Shown here: positions 1 to 10,212 of the stretch, in pieces | Layout: each line of letters starts with the position of its first letter | Numbering within the stretch: the first letter of the stretch is position 1 | Assembly (NCBI GenBank): GCA_027864655.1 | Contig: JAQAZG010000005.1 | Coordinates: 1 to 64,000, forward strand | Length of the DNA: 64,000 bases | Source: Oleispirillum naphthae | GTDB lineage: Bacteria; Pseudomonadota; Alphaproteobacteria; Rhodospirillales; Rhodospirillaceae | Direction: 5' to 3' | Translations under genes and position numbers: made by a program | Notes under the pieces: generated by a model | Databases searched by the model: none | The model's input: only the letters and a program-made list of their open reading frames with translations | Told to the model about the DNA's origin: nothing

Positions 1-56
1 CGGCCTCCCCCGCCGCCCTCGGCCAGGCCATGCGCGACGCGATGAAGGGTTTGTAA
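1..56 (+). CDS. sucD: 3' end of succinyl-CoA synthetase alpha subunit (partial)
   Basis: Only the last 17 codons and a TAA stop are present, read in the third frame; the tail reads ASPAALGQAMRDAMKGL. An SPA-x-LG segment close to the C-terminus is typical of the alpha subunit of succinyl-CoA synthetase, which forms succinate and ATP or GTP from succinyl-CoA in the TCA cycle. The position directly before sucA-sucB-lpd fits the usual alphaproteobacterial order sucC-sucD-sucA-sucB. The call rests mainly on context, because too little sequence is visible to show catalytic residues. Confidence 0.7.
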   Translation, partial: ASPAALGQAMRDAMKGL

Positions 57-62
57 CCGCCT

Positions 63-92
63 GCCGGACGCCGGGGCGTCCCGGCGTCCGGC
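63..92 (+). terminator. GC-rich hairpin between sucD and sucA
   Basis: A perfect 13-bp stem (GCCGGACGCCGGG pairing with CCCGGCGTCCGGC) closes a GCGT loop directly behind the sucD stop. It is followed by GCGCTTTAAGCGC, a second small palindrome, but by no run of T. It could be a weak terminator, or a processing or stabilising hairpin that sets the sucD to sucA ratio. Confidence 0.4.
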
Positions 93-170
93 GCTTTAAG
101 CGCCGGGACGGCCCGGCGCGGACACCGAACGAGGAGGCTTCACGGTTAACCGCCGTGTCGACCCGGGTAT

Positions 171-3100
171 ATGGTTGGATTCAACGAGACCACTTTCCTG
201 ACCGGCGCCAACGCCACCTTCATCGCCGAGCTTTATGCCCGGTACCTGCAAGACCCCGCGTCCGTGGACGCAAGCTGGGTTCCCTATTTCGCCGATCTGG
301 CGGACGACGCCTCCGCCGTTCATGGCGATTTTGTGGCGACTCCGTGGGCAAAGCGCGGCGCCCAGGTGATCGGCGTGCCGGACCCCGACGCGCCGCCGCC
401 GAAGAAGCCGGGGCAGGCGATCAAGGAGGGCGCGGCCGCGATCGCGGGACCCGGCGCCTCCGAGGCGGAGGTGCGCAGGCGCATCGTCGATTCGATCCGC
501 GCGCTGATGATGATCCGCGTCTACCGGGTGCGCGGCCACCTGATGGCCGACCTCGACCCCTTGAAGATGGCCAAGCCGCCGCAGCATCCGGAACTCGACT
601 ACCGCTCCTACGGCTTCACCGAGGACGACCTCGACCGCGAAATCTACATGGATTACGTGCTCGGGCTGGAGAAGGCGAAGCTGCGCCGCATCCTCCAGGT
701 GGTGCAGAAGACCTATTGCGGCACCATCGGCGTCGAATACATGCACATCCAGGACCCGGACCAGAAGGCCTGGATTCAGAAGCGCATCGAGGCGGAGGCC
801 AACCAGCCGCGCTTCACCGACCGCGGCAAGCGCGCCATCCTCGAACGCCTCACCGAGGCGGAGGGCTTCGAGCGCTTCCTGCAACTGAAATACACCGGCA
901 CCAAGCGCTTCGGCCTGGAAGGCGGCGAGACGACGATCCCCGCCATCGAGCAGGTGCTGAAGCGCGGCAGCCAGCTCGGCATCCGCGAGGTGGTGCTGGG
1001 CATGGCGCACCGCGGCCGCCTCAACATGCTGACCACGCTGCTGCACAAGCCCTACCGCGCGATGTTCTCGGAATTCCAGGGCAACCCGGCCAACCCGGAA
1101 GACGTGCAGGGCTCGGGCGACGTGAAGTACCACCTCGGCACCTCGGCGGACCGCGAGTTCGACGGCATCCCGGTGCACCTGTCGCTCACCGCCAACCCGT
1201 CGCACCTCGACGCGGTGGACCCGGTGGTGCTGGGCAAGGTGCGCGCCAAGCAGGACCAGCGCGGCGATGCCGACCGCAAGGAGGTGATGGGCCTCCTCAT
1301 CCACGGCGATGCGGCGCTGGCGGGCCAGGGCGTCATCGCCGAGTGCCTGATGCTCTCGCAACTTGCGGGCTACGCCACCGGCGGCACCCTGCACTTCGTG
1401 ATCAACAACCAGATCGGCTTCACCACCGCGCCGCAGGATTCGCGTTCCGGTCCGTACTGCACCGACGTGGCCAAGGGCATCCAGGCGCCGATCTTCCACG
1501 TCAACGGCGACGACCCGGAGGCGGTGGTGCACGTCGCGCGCATCGCCGTGGAGTTCCGCCAGGAGTTCAAGACCGACGTGGTGGTGGACATGGTGTGCTA
1601 CCGCCGCCACGGCCACAACGAGAGCGACGAACCGGCATTCACCCAGCCGATCATGTACCGCAAGATCGCCCGCCACCCGACGACGCGCCAGGTCTATGCC
1701 CGCGCGCTGACCGAAAGCGGCGTGATCGCGGCGGGCGAGGGCGACGCCCTGGTCACCGCCTTCCACGAGCGCATGGAAACCGAGTTCGAGGCCGCCAAGT
1801 CGTTCCGCCCCAACAAGGCGGACTGGCTGGAAGGCCGCTGGGCGGGCCTCAGCCAGGGCCGCGACGCCGAGGACGGCGAGGAGGGGGGCTCCTTCTCCGA
1901 GGACGGCACCGGCGTCGAACTCGCCGCGTTGCAGGCGGTGGGGCGCGCCATCTCTTCGGTGCCCAAGGGGTTCAACGGCAACCGCAAGATCCTGCGCCAG
2001 CTCGAAGCGAAGCGCGCGATGATGGAAAGCGGCGAGGGCATCGACTGGGCCACCGCCGAGGCGCTCGCCTTCGGCACCCTGTTGGCCGAGGGCACCCCGG
2101 TGCGCCTCTCCGGCCAGGATTGCGGCCGCGGCACCTTCTCGCAGCGCCACGCGGTGCTCACCGACCAGGACAGCGAGGAGCATTACGTGCCGCTCGCCAA
2201 CGTGTCGGAAACCCAGGGCCGCTTCGAGATTCTCGACAGCCCGCTCTCCGAGAACGCGGTGCTCGGCTACGAATACGGCTATTCCCTCGCCGAACCGCAC
2301 CAGCTGGTGCTGTGGGAAGGCCAGTTCGGCGACTTCGCCAACGGCGCGCAGGTGATCATCGATCAGTTCATCAGCTCCGCGGAGTCGAAGTGGCTGCGCA
2401 TGTCGGGCCTGGTGCTGCTGCTGCCGCACGGCTACGAGGGCCAGGGGCCGGAGCACAGCTCGGCGCGGCCCGAGCGCTACCTCCAGCTCTGCGCCGAGGA
2501 CAACATCCAGTTCGGCAACTACACCACTCCGGCCAACTACTTCCACGCGCTGCGCCGCCAGGTGCACCGCAACTTCCGCAAGCCGCTGATCCTGATGACG
2601 CCGAAGTCGATGCTGCGCGACAAGCGCATGGTCAGCCCGCTCGCCGACTTCCTGCCGGAGACGCGCTTCATGCGCACCCTCGGCGAGGTGGAAACCGCCC
2701 TCGCCCCGGACGAGAAGATCCGCCGCGTGCTTCTGTGCTCCGGCAAGGTCTATTTCGACCTCGCGGCGGGGCGGGCGGAGCGCGGCATCGACGATGTCGC
2801 CATCGTCCGCGTCGAGCAGCTCTATCCCTGGCCGAAGAACACCCTGGGCAAGCACCTCTCGCGCTATCCGAATGCGGAGATCGTCTGGGTGCAGGAGGAA
2901 CCGGCCAACATGGGCGCGTGGCTCTTCGTCCACCCGCGCCTGGAGTTTCTCGCCGAGGAGCTGGGCCGCCCCGACCCGCGCCCGACCTACGTCGGACGCC
3001 GCGCCGCGGCTTCCCCCGCCACCGGCCTGCACCGCAACCACGTCGCCGAGCAGGAGGGCATCGTCGAACAGGCGCTGACCGCGAAACGGGAGGACATCTT

Positions 3101-3173
3101 CCAGCCGTTCCGCCGCAGCACCCAGCTCGGCCGCCTGCTGCCGCAGGGTTCCGTACCGAAGAAGAAAGGCTGA
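171..3173 (+). CDS. sucA: 2-oxoglutarate dehydrogenase E1 component
   Basis: Thiamine-diphosphate E1 subunit that decarboxylates 2-oxoglutarate and passes the succinyl group to the E2 lipoyl arm. The 1000-residue product is slightly longer than the usual 930-990. Visible family motifs are GMAHRGRLNML (about residue 277), NNQIGFTT, YRRHGHNESDEP, SGQDCGRGTFSQRHAVL and LLPHGYEGQGPEHSSARPER. An acidic, Gly-rich insertion sits near residues 563-580. The ATG at 171 is the only in-frame start after the TAA at 147; the nearest good Shine-Dalgarno (AGGAGG at about 132) lies some 34 bases upstream, which is unusually far. sucB follows after 48 bases. Confidence 0.96.
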   Translation: MVGFNETTFLTGANATFIAELYARYLQDPASVDASWVPYFADLADDASAVHGDFVATPWAKRGAQVIGVPDPDAPPPKKPGQAIKEGAAAIAGPGASEAEVRRRIVDSIRALMMIRVYRVRGHLMADLDPLKMAKPPQHPELDYRSYGFTEDDLDREIYMDYVLGLEKAKLRRILQVVQKTYCGTIGVEYMHIQDPDQKAWIQKRIEAEANQPRFTDRGKRAILERLTEAEGFERFLQLKYTGTKRFGLEGGETTIPAIEQVLKRGSQLGIREVVLGMAHRGRLNMLTTLLHKPYRAMFSEFQGNPANPEDVQGSGDVKYHLGTSADREFDGIPVHLSLTANPSHLDAVDPVVLGKVRAKQDQRGDADRKEVMGLLIHGDAALAGQGVIAECLMLSQLAGYATGGTLHFVINNQIGFTTAPQDSRSGPYCTDVAKGIQAPIFHVNGDDPEAVVHVARIAVEFRQEFKTDVVVDMVCYRRHGHNESDEPAFTQPIMYRKIARHPTTRQVYARALTESGVIAAGEGDALVTAFHERMETEFEAAKSFRPNKADWLEGRWAGLSQGRDAEDGEEGGSFSEDGTGVELAALQAVGRAISSVPKGFNGNRKILRQLEAKRAMMESGEGIDWATAEALAFGTLLAEGTPVRLSGQDCGRGTFSQRHAVLTDQDSEEHYVPLANVSETQGRFEILDSPLSENAVLGYEYGYSLAEPHQLVLWEGQFGDFANGAQVIIDQFISSAESKWLRMSGLVLLLPHGYEGQGPEHSSARPERYLQLCAEDNIQFGNYTTPANYFHALRRQVHRNFRKPLILMTPKSMLRDKRMVSPLADFLPETRFMRTLGEVETALAPDEKIRRVLLCSGKVYFDLAAGRAERGIDDVAIVRVEQLYPWPKNTLGKHLSRYPNAEIVWVQEEPANMGAWLFVHPRLEFLAEELGRPDPRPTYVGRRAAASPATGLHRNHVAEQEGIVEQALTAKREDIFQPFRRSTQLGRLLPQGSVPKKKG

Positions 3174-3221
3174 CCCCCAGCCGTTTACCTGATCCGAGAC
3201 AGAAAAACTGGTCAAAACGCC

Positions 3222-4454
<1,233 letters not shown>

Positions 4455-4464
4455 CGCCAAACCC

Positions 4465-4668
4465 AAGGCCGGGGGCGCCGCCCCCGGCACCCCCGCCAGG
4501 GGCCGCGGCCCCTGGAACCCGTTACCGGTTTTTTGCGCGAAGCGCTGTCGAACTCCTGCGACACCGACGCGCGTCGATTGCCGCTTCGCGGCGAAAACAT
4601 ATGAGGTCGAGGAGGCCGAGCCTCCTCGCGGGTCCAGGGCGGAGCCCTGGCCTTGCCCAGCTTTTTTT
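4465..4668. repeat. mosaic hairpin repeat, copy A (between sucB and lpd)
   Basis: Intergenic element made of GC-rich hairpins: GCCGGGGGC pairing with GCCCCCGGC, then CCAGGGGCC with GGCCCCTGG, later GAGGAGG with CCTCCTC, and CCAGGGC with GCCCTGG, ending in a T7 run at about 4662. Between the hairpins are the family blocks TTTTTTGCGCGAAGCGC and TTGCCGCTTCGCGGCGAAAA, the second being the inverse form of the TTTTCGCCGC block of other copies. Related elements occur at 6105, 27811, 32195, 58899 and 60522. Lying inside an operon, it may act as a partial terminator or as an mRNA processing site. Confidence 0.8.
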
Positions 4669-4682
4669 GACAGAGGCGGAAC

Positions 4683-6098
4683 ATGAGCACGAACAAGGAC
4701 AGGACATTCGACGTGGTGGTGGTGGGCGGCGGTCCGGGCGGCTATGTCTGTGCGATCCGCGCGGCGCAGTTGGGGCTTTCCGTCGCCTGCGTCGAGAAGC
4801 GCGGCGCCCTGGGCGGCACCTGCCTCAACGTCGGGTGCATTCCGTCGAAGGTGCTGTTGCAGTCCTCGCACCACTACCGCACCGCGAAAGAGGAACTGGC
4901 GGAGCACGGCGTCAAGGTGGCGGGCGTGGAGCTGGACCTGCCTGCGATGATGGGCCGCAAGGACAAGGTGGTCGCCGACTTCACCAAGGGCGTGGAGTTT
5001 TTGTTCAAGAAGAACAAGGTCGCCTACTTCAAGGGCGCGGCCGCCCTTACCGGGCCGAACGCGCTGAAGGTGAGCGGCGAGGACGGCGAGGCCGAACTGA
5101 CGGCGAAGACCGTGGTGATCGCCACCGGCTCGGTCTCCGCGCCGCTGCCGGGCGTCGCCGTGGACGAAAAGACCGTGGTCTCCTCCACCGGCGCGCTGGC
5201 CCTGCCCAAGGTGCCGAAGTCGATGGTGGTGATCGGCGCGGGGGTGATCGGCCTGGAGCTCGGCTCGGTGTGGGCGCGCCTCGGCGCCGAGGTCACGGTG
5301 GTGGAGTTCCTCGGCAAGATTCTGCCGCCCTTCGACGACGAGGTCTCCAAGCAGATGCAGCGCATCCTGGAGAAGCAGGGAATGAGCTTCAAGCTCGCCC
5401 ACAAGGTCACCGGCGTGACCGCCGGCAAGTCCGGGGCCACGGTCTCGGTGGAGCCGGTCAAGGGCGGCGACGCGCTCTCCCTGGAGGCCGACGTGGTGCT
5501 GGTGGCGATCGGCCGCCGCCCCTACACCGAGGGCCTGGGGCTGGAGGCGGCGGGGGTTGCGGTCTCCGAGAAGGGCTTCATTCCGGTGGATGCGCACGGG
5601 CGCACCAACGTGCCGAGCATCTACGCCATCGGCGACGTGGCCGGCGGCCTGATGCTCGCCCACAAGGCGGAAGAGGAAGGCGTGGCGGTGGCGGAAACCA
5701 TCGCCGGACAGGCGGGCCACGTGAACCACGGCATCATCCCCTCGGTGGTCTATACCCACCCGGAGGTCGCCTCCGTCGGCAAGACCGAGCAGGAACTCAA
5801 GGCGGAGGGCACCGCCTATGCCGTCGGCAAGTTCCCGTTCATCGCCAATTCCCGCGCCAAGGCCAACGGCGATGCGCCGGGCTTCGTCAAGATCCTCGCC
5901 GACAAGCGCACCGACCGCGTGCTCGGCGCGCACCTCATCGGCCCCGGCGCGGGGGAACTCATCGCCGAGGTGGCGGTGGCCATGGAATTCTCCGCCTCCG
6001 CCGAGGACATCGCGCGCACCTGCCATGCCCACCCCTCGCTCTCCGAGGCGGTGAAGGAGGCGGCGCTCGATACCGCCAAGCGCGCGATCCATATTTAA
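4683..6098 (+). CDS. lpd: dihydrolipoyl dehydrogenase, E3
   Basis: Flavoprotein disulfide reductase that reoxidises the dihydrolipoyl arms of 2-oxoacid dehydrogenases with NAD+. The 471 residues include the FAD-binding GGGPGG (15-20), the redox disulfide in CLNVGC (C47 and C52), the NAD-binding [19 protein letters not shown], the second FAD motif with [10 protein letters not shown], and the C-terminal HAHPSLSE with the catalytic His at about 450. An AGGCGGA Shine-Dalgarno lies just before the ATG. As the last suc-cluster gene it probably serves the 2-oxoglutarate complex. Repeat copy B starts within about 10 bases of the stop. Confidence 0.95.
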   Translation: MSTNKDRTFDVVVVGGGPGGYVCAIRAAQLGLSVACVEKRGALGGTCLNVGCIPSKVLLQSSHHYRTAKEELAEHGVKVAGVELDLPAMMGRKDKVVADFTKGVEFLFKKNKVAYFKGAAALTGPNALKVSGEDGEAELTAKTVVIATGSVSAPLPGVAVDEKTVVSSTGALALPKVPKSMVVIGAGVIGLELGSVWARLGAEVTVVEFLGKILPPFDDEVSKQMQRILEKQGMSFKLAHKVTGVTAGKSGATVSVEPVKGGDALSLEADVVLVAIGRRPYTEGLGLEAAGVAVSEKGFIPVDAHGRTNVPSIYAIGDVAGGLMLAHKAEEEGVAVAETIAGQAGHVNHGIIPSVVYTHPEVASVGKTEQELKAEGTAYAVGKFPFIANSRAKANGDAPGFVKILADKRTDRVLGAHLIGPGAGELIAEVAVAMEFSASAEDIARTCHAHPSLSEAVKEAALDTAKRAIHI

Positions 6099-6104
6099 AA
6101 ACTA

Positions 6105-6357
6105 AAACGTTGCGAGGGGACTCGGTCCCCTCGCGCACCCCATAACTCATTTTTCGCCGCGACGGAGAACGCCAAAGGCGTTCGGAGGGACATGGCCGAG
6201 GACGAGGAAAATGCTAGATGCATTTTCCGAGCAAGCGGCCATCAACCGTCACGCCGCGTGATGGTTCCATCGCGCTACGCGCAAAAACCAAAGTTATGGA
6301 GTCAAGGGGGCCTTCCGGCCCCTTGCGGGTCCGGGCAGCGCCCGGCCTGGCTTTTCC
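6105..6357. repeat. mosaic hairpin repeat, copy B (after lpd)
   Basis: This fills most of the 365-base gap between lpd and trkH. Module order: GCGAGGGGAC-TCG-GTCCCCTCGC hairpin; CCCCATAA; TTTTTCGCCGCGA; a private insert (about 6153-6235) with its own stems GAACGCC/GGCGTTC and GGAAAATGC/GCATTTTCC; the TCACGCCGCGTGATGG block; GCGCTACGCGCAAAAACCAAA; TTATGG; AAGGGGGCC-TTCC-GGCCCCTT; and CCGGGC-AGC-GCCCGG. I see no gene in it. The remaining bases up to trkH show nothing clear. Confidence 0.8.
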
Positions 6358-6463
6358 CCGCGCATAAACTCCGCGTAAAGACTCTGCGGGAACTTTAGCT
6401 GCGCGGCGGCGGGTGGAGCGGCAGACTGCAGCCTGGAGCGGTTCTCGGCTACGGTTGCGTGTC

Positions 6464-7918
6464 ATGTCGTTCGCGTCTTTGCAGTTCGTGTTCTATGCCG
6501 TCGGTTTTCTGCTGAACCTCATCGCCGCGGCGATGGCGGTTCCGGCGGCGGTGGATTATTTCGACGGAAATCCGGACTGGCGGGTGTTCCTCGCCTCGAT
6601 GGCGGTGACGTTCTATGTCGGCTTGTCGCTGATGGAGGCGAACCGCAACGCCACGCGGCGGATGTCGGTGCGCACCGGTTTTCTGCTCACCACGCTGGGC
6701 TGGGTGGTGGTGACCGCGTTTGCGGCGTTGCCCTTGGCCTTCTGTTCCCTGCACATCGGGTTCACCAACGCCTTCTTCGAGGCGATGTCGGGGTTGACCA
6801 CCACCGGCTCGACGGTGCTGACCGGGCTGGACGACATGGCCCCCGGGCTGCTGCTGTGGCGGTCGATGCTGCAAGGCATCGGCGGGCTGGGGATCATCGC
6901 CATGGCGATGATCATGATGCCGTTCCTGCGCGTCGGCGGCATGCAGTTGTTCCACTCCGAATCCTCCGACATTTCGGAACGTCCGGTGCCGCGCGCCTTC
7001 CACGTGGTGGGGATCACCGCGCTGGTCTATTGCGGGCTGATTCTCGCCTGCGCGGTGGCGCTGGTGGCGGCGGGGATGCCGCTGTTCGATGCGGTCAACC
7101 ACGCGATGGCGGCGATCGCCACCGGCGGCTTTTCCACCAAGGACGCCTCGGTGGGGTATTTCCGCTCCGTGCCGATCGAGGCGGTGCTGATCGTCTTCAT
7201 GACGCTGGGGGCGTTGCCGCTGGTGTTCTATGCCCGCCTGGCGATGAACTGGCGGCGCGCGCTTTCCCGCGAGCGGCAGGTGCCGACCTTCCTCGCGGTG
7301 CTCGGCGTGGCGATTCTCGCCGTCGCCGCTCTGCGCTGGCACACCGGGCACGTGCCGTTCGCCGCGGCGCTGCGGCAGGCGGCGTTCAACGTCACCTCGG
7401 TGCTCACCGATACCGGCTTCGCCACCGCGGATTATGGGGCCTGGGGCGAGTGGGCGGTGGCGGCGTTCATGCTGCTGATGTTCATCGGCGGCTGCGCCGG
7501 GTCCACCGCGGGCGCGATCAAGATCTTCCGCTGGCAGATTCTCTTCCGCGGCATGGTCGATCAGATGCGCCGCGCGCTGTCGCCGCACCGCGTGGCGGTG
7601 GTGCGCCACGAGGGCCACGTGGTGGACGAGGGGACCATCGGCTCGGTGCGCAATTTCTTCTTCATGTATCTCTTGACCTGGGCGGGGCTTACCACCGCCT
7701 GCATGGTCTCGGGGATGGATTATCTGTCCGCCACCAGCGGCGTCGCCCAGGCGATGGCCAACGCCGGGCCGGGGCTGGGCGAGCTGATCGGCCCGGCGGG
7801 GAACTTCCGCGAGATTCCGGATGCGGCGAAGTGGGTGCTCTCCGCGGCGATGCTGCTCGGGCGGCTGGAGTTGACAACCGTCTACGTGCTGCTGACCATG
7901 GCGTTCTGGCGCGACTGA
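6464..7918 (+). CDS. trkH: TrkH-type potassium transport membrane subunit
   Basis: Inner-membrane K+ channel subunit of the Trk/Ktr superfamily. The 484 residues are strongly hydrophobic with four selectivity-filter loops: SGLTTTGST (about 110), AIATGGFSTKD (about 221), TDTGFAT (about 315) and ANAGPGLGE (about 430). The basic region SPHRVAVVRHEG before the last pore repeat fits TrkH. I chose the ATG at 6464; an upstream in-frame ATG at 6413 would add 17 residues unlike the family. No clear Shine-Dalgarno is seen. No trkA-type NAD-binding partner is in the window. Instead a KdpD-like kinase and KdpE follow within 25 bases, suggesting one K+ homeostasis operon. Confidence 0.9.
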   Translation: MSFASLQFVFYAVGFLLNLIAAAMAVPAAVDYFDGNPDWRVFLASMAVTFYVGLSLMEANRNATRRMSVRTGFLLTTLGWVVVTAFAALPLAFCSLHIGFTNAFFEAMSGLTTTGSTVLTGLDDMAPGLLLWRSMLQGIGGLGIIAMAMIMMPFLRVGGMQLFHSESSDISERPVPRAFHVVGITALVYCGLILACAVALVAAGMPLFDAVNHAMAAIATGGFSTKDASVGYFRSVPIEAVLIVFMTLGALPLVFYARLAMNWRRALSRERQVPTFLAVLGVAILAVAALRWHTGHVPFAAALRQAAFNVTSVLTDTGFATADYGAWGEWAVAAFMLLMFIGGCAGSTAGAIKIFRWQILFRGMVDQMRRALSPHRVAVVRHEGHVVDEGTIGSVRNFFFMYLLTWAGLTTACMVSGMDYLSATSGVAQAMANAGPGLGELIGPAGNFREIPDAAKWVLSAAMLLGRLELTTVYVLLTMAFWRD

Positions 7919-7942
7919 GCGCCGTTTGCGGGGTGCCCTGCG

Positions 7943-9520
7943 ATGACCGGTTCCGAAACCTCCCTGATCCGCGAAGAGACGCCCCTGCGGCAGCGCCTGG
8001 TGCCCTATGCCTGGGGGCTGGGCGCGGTGGTGGTGGCGGGCGGCATCGCCTATGGGCTGGAGAAGGTTCTGCCGCTGCCCAACCTCTCCCTGGTGTTCCT
8101 CTCCGCGGTGCTGCTGGTGGCGATGCGCTATGGCGCGCTGCCTGCGATCTATGCGGGGATTCTCGGCGCGGCGATCTACAACTTCTTCTTCACGCCGCCC
8201 TATTACACCTTCTTCATCGACCACGAGGGCGACAGCCTGACCCTCGCCTTCTTCCTGCTCGTCGCGGCGCTCACCGGGCATATCGCGGGCGGCGTGCGCA
8301 CCCAGTTGATGTCGGCGCGGCAGGCGGCGCAGCGCACCGCCCAGCTTTATGCCTTCAGCAGCAAGGTGGCGGCGGCTTCGACCCTGGCGGAGGTGATCGG
8401 CGCGGTGCGCGGGCACGCGGCGGCGACGCTCACCGCCTCGGCCCTGGTGCTGCTGCCGCTGCCGCGCGATGCGGAGGTTCTGCGCCCCGCGCCCGGCCAG
8501 GAGGGGGAGGACGGCCTGCCCGAGGGCGACCGCGCCGCCGCCCTGGCGGCCTGGCGGTCGGGCGCGCCCGCCGGGCGGGGGGCGCGCGCCTGCGCTGCGG
8601 CCGCGCGCCTGTTCATGCCGCTTTCCACCGCGCGCGGGCGGGTGGGGGTTCTCGCCCTCGGCCTCGCGGCGGAGCGCGCCGGGGTGAGCGCCGAGCAGGA
8701 GGATCTGCTGCGCGCCGTCGCCGACCAGGCGGCGGTGGCGATCGAACGGGTGCTGCTGGCCGCGGCGGCGGAGGACTCCCGCCTGCTGTCGGAGACCGAG
8801 AGCCTGCGCGCCGCGCTGCTCTCCTCGGTCTCCCACGACCTGCGCACGCCGCTGGTCTCGGTGATCGGCTCGGCGACGACGCTTTCGGAAGTCGGCGACG
8901 TGATCTCGGCGGAGGAGCGCGCCGACCTGGTGCGCACCATCCTGGGGGAGGCGAACCGCCTCAACCGCTTCGTCCAGAACCTGCTGGACATGACGCGGCT
9001 TTCCTACGGCGGGCTCGGCCTGCGCCGCGACTGGGTGGATCTGCGCGATATCGTCGGCCACGCGGTGGGCGCGGCGCGCGACCTGCTCGCCCCCTTCGAG
9101 GTCAAGGTGGCGGTGGCCGAAGACGTGCCGCTGCTCTATGCCGACCCGGTGCTGATGGAGCAGGTGCTGGCCAACCTGCTGGACAACGCGGCGAAGTATT
9201 CGCAGCCCGGCGGGCGCATCGGCGTGGTCGCGGCGCGGCGCGGCGACAATGTGGACATCCGCGTCGCCGACCAGGGGCCGGGCATCCCGGAGGAGAACCG
9301 CGAGCGGGTGTTCGACATGTTCTTCCGCGTGCGCGCCGGGGATTCGCGGGCGGCGGGCACCGGGCTCGGGCTCGCCATCTGCCGCGGCCTGGTGGGGGCG
9401 CACGGCGGAACCATCCGCGCCGAGGCCGGGGCGCTCGGCATCGGCGCGGAGATGGTGATCACCCTGCCGCTTGCGCCGCCGCCGCCCGGCGACGACGACG
9501 GCGGCGAAGGAGAAGCGTGA
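7943..9520 (+). CDS. KdpD-like sensor kinase lacking the N-terminal KdpD/Usp domains
   Basis: Membrane histidine kinase of 525 residues matching only the C-terminal half of KdpD. It has a four-helix DUF4118-type membrane domain (about 25-120, with the phrase YNFFFTPPYYTFF), a GAF-like region (about 135-275), a HisKA box with the phospho-acceptor in SVSHDLRTPL (H298), and an ATPase domain with ANLLDNAAKYS, DQGPGIP and GTGLGLAI. Full KdpD is about 900 residues and starts with a P-loop KdpD domain and a Usp domain; both are missing. The in-frame sequence upstream is trkH, so this is not a frame error. It overlaps kdpE at TGATG, implying translational coupling, and probably senses K+ or turgor for trkH. 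Confidence 0.88.
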   Translation: MTGSETSLIREETPLRQRLVPYAWGLGAVVVAGGIAYGLEKVLPLPNLSLVFLSAVLLVAMRYGALPAIYAGILGAAIYNFFFTPPYYTFFIDHEGDSLTLAFFLLVAALTGHIAGGVRTQLMSARQAAQRTAQLYAFSSKVAAASTLAEVIGAVRGHAAATLTASALVLLPLPRDAEVLRPAPGQEGEDGLPEGDRAAALAAWRSGAPAGRGARACAAAARLFMPLSTARGRVGVLALGLAAERAGVSAEQEDLLRAVADQAAVAIERVLLAAAAEDSRLLSETESLRAALLSSVSHDLRTPLVSVIGSATTLSEVGDVISAEERADLVRTILGEANRLNRFVQNLLDMTRLSYGGLGLRRDWVDLRDIVGHAVGAARDLLAPFEVKVAVAEDVPLLYADPVLMEQVLANLLDNAAKYSQPGGRIGVVAARRGDNVDIRVADQGPGIPEENRERVFDMFFRVRAGDSRAAGTGLGLAICRGLVGAHGGTIRAEAGALGIGAEMVITLPLAPPPPGDDDGGEGEA

Positions 9521-10212
9521 TGGACACGGCGGAACGGCAGACCATCCTGGTGGTGGACGACGAGGCGCAGATCCGCAAGTTCCTGCGCATCAGCCTCTAT
9601 GCCCACGGCTATGCGGTGATCGAGGCGGCGCGCGGCGAGGATGCGATCCGCAAGCTCGCGGAGGAGTCGCCGGACCTGGTGGTCCTCGACCTCGGCCTGC
9701 CGGACATCGACGGGCAGGAGGTGATCCGCCGCATGCGCGAGTGGTCGTCGGCGCCGATTCTGGTGCTCTCGGTGCGCGCCGACGAGGCGGGCAAGGTGCT
9801 GGCGCTGGACGGCGGCGCCAACGACTACGTCACCAAGCCGTTCGGCATCGCCGAGCTGGTGGCGCGCGCCCGGGCTCTGCTGCGCGGCCGCGAGGCCCCC
9901 GCGGCGGCGGAGGCGGGCTACGGCCGCGGCGGCCTCGAAGTGGATTATGCGGCGCGCCGCGTGTCGGTGGACGGCGGCGAGGTGCGCCTCACCCGCAAGG
10001 AGTTCGACCTCCTGCGCCTGCTCACCCGCGACGTCGGCAAGGTGCTGACGCACGAGGCGCTGCTGCGCGCGGTGTGGGGCGACGCCTTCGCCGATCAGAC
10101 CCATTACCTGCGGGTGCACATCGGCCACCTGCGGCAGAAGCTCGGCGACGACCCCAACGCGCCGCGCTTCATCCACACCGAGCCGGGGGTGGGCTACCGC
10201 CTGTCGGAATAG
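9520..10212 (+). CDS. kdpE: KdpE-like OmpR-family response regulator
   Basis: A 230-residue response regulator. The receiver domain (about 8-120) carries the acidic pair in VVDDE, the phospho-acceptor D57 in VVLDLGLPDIDG, and the conserved Lys in DYVTKPF. The C-terminal winged helix (about 135-228) has the OmpR/PhoB pattern LTRKEFDLLRLLTRDVGKVL and ends in HTEPGVGYRLSE. The ATG overlaps the stop of the kinase gene and has a GAAGGAGAAG Shine-Dalgarno. With no kdpFABC nearby, the local target is probably trkH or a distant gene. Confidence 0.9.
   Translation: MDTAERQTILVVDDEAQIRKFLRISLYAHGYAVIEAARGEDAIRKLAEESPDLVVLDLGLPDIDGQEVIRRMREWSSAPILVLSVRADEAGKVLALDGGANDYVTKPFGIAELVARARALLRGREAPAAAEAGYGRGGLEVDYAARRVSVDGGEVRLTRKEFDLLRLLTRDVGKVLTHEALLRAVWGDAFADQTHYLRVHIGHLRQKLGDDPNAPRFIHTEPGVGYRLSE

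Noticed and set aside
96..3215. 1039-residue open frame on the minus strand opposite sucA
   Set aside because: It is His/Arg/Leu/Ala-rich in the way typical for the complement of very GC-rich coding DNA, and sucA is certain on the other strand. The same holds for the long minus-strand frames at 3249-6092 and 6449-9403.
6192..6398. Small open frame of 68 codons after lpd
   Set aside because: It lies almost wholly within repeat copy B and has no ribosome site or recognisable protein features.
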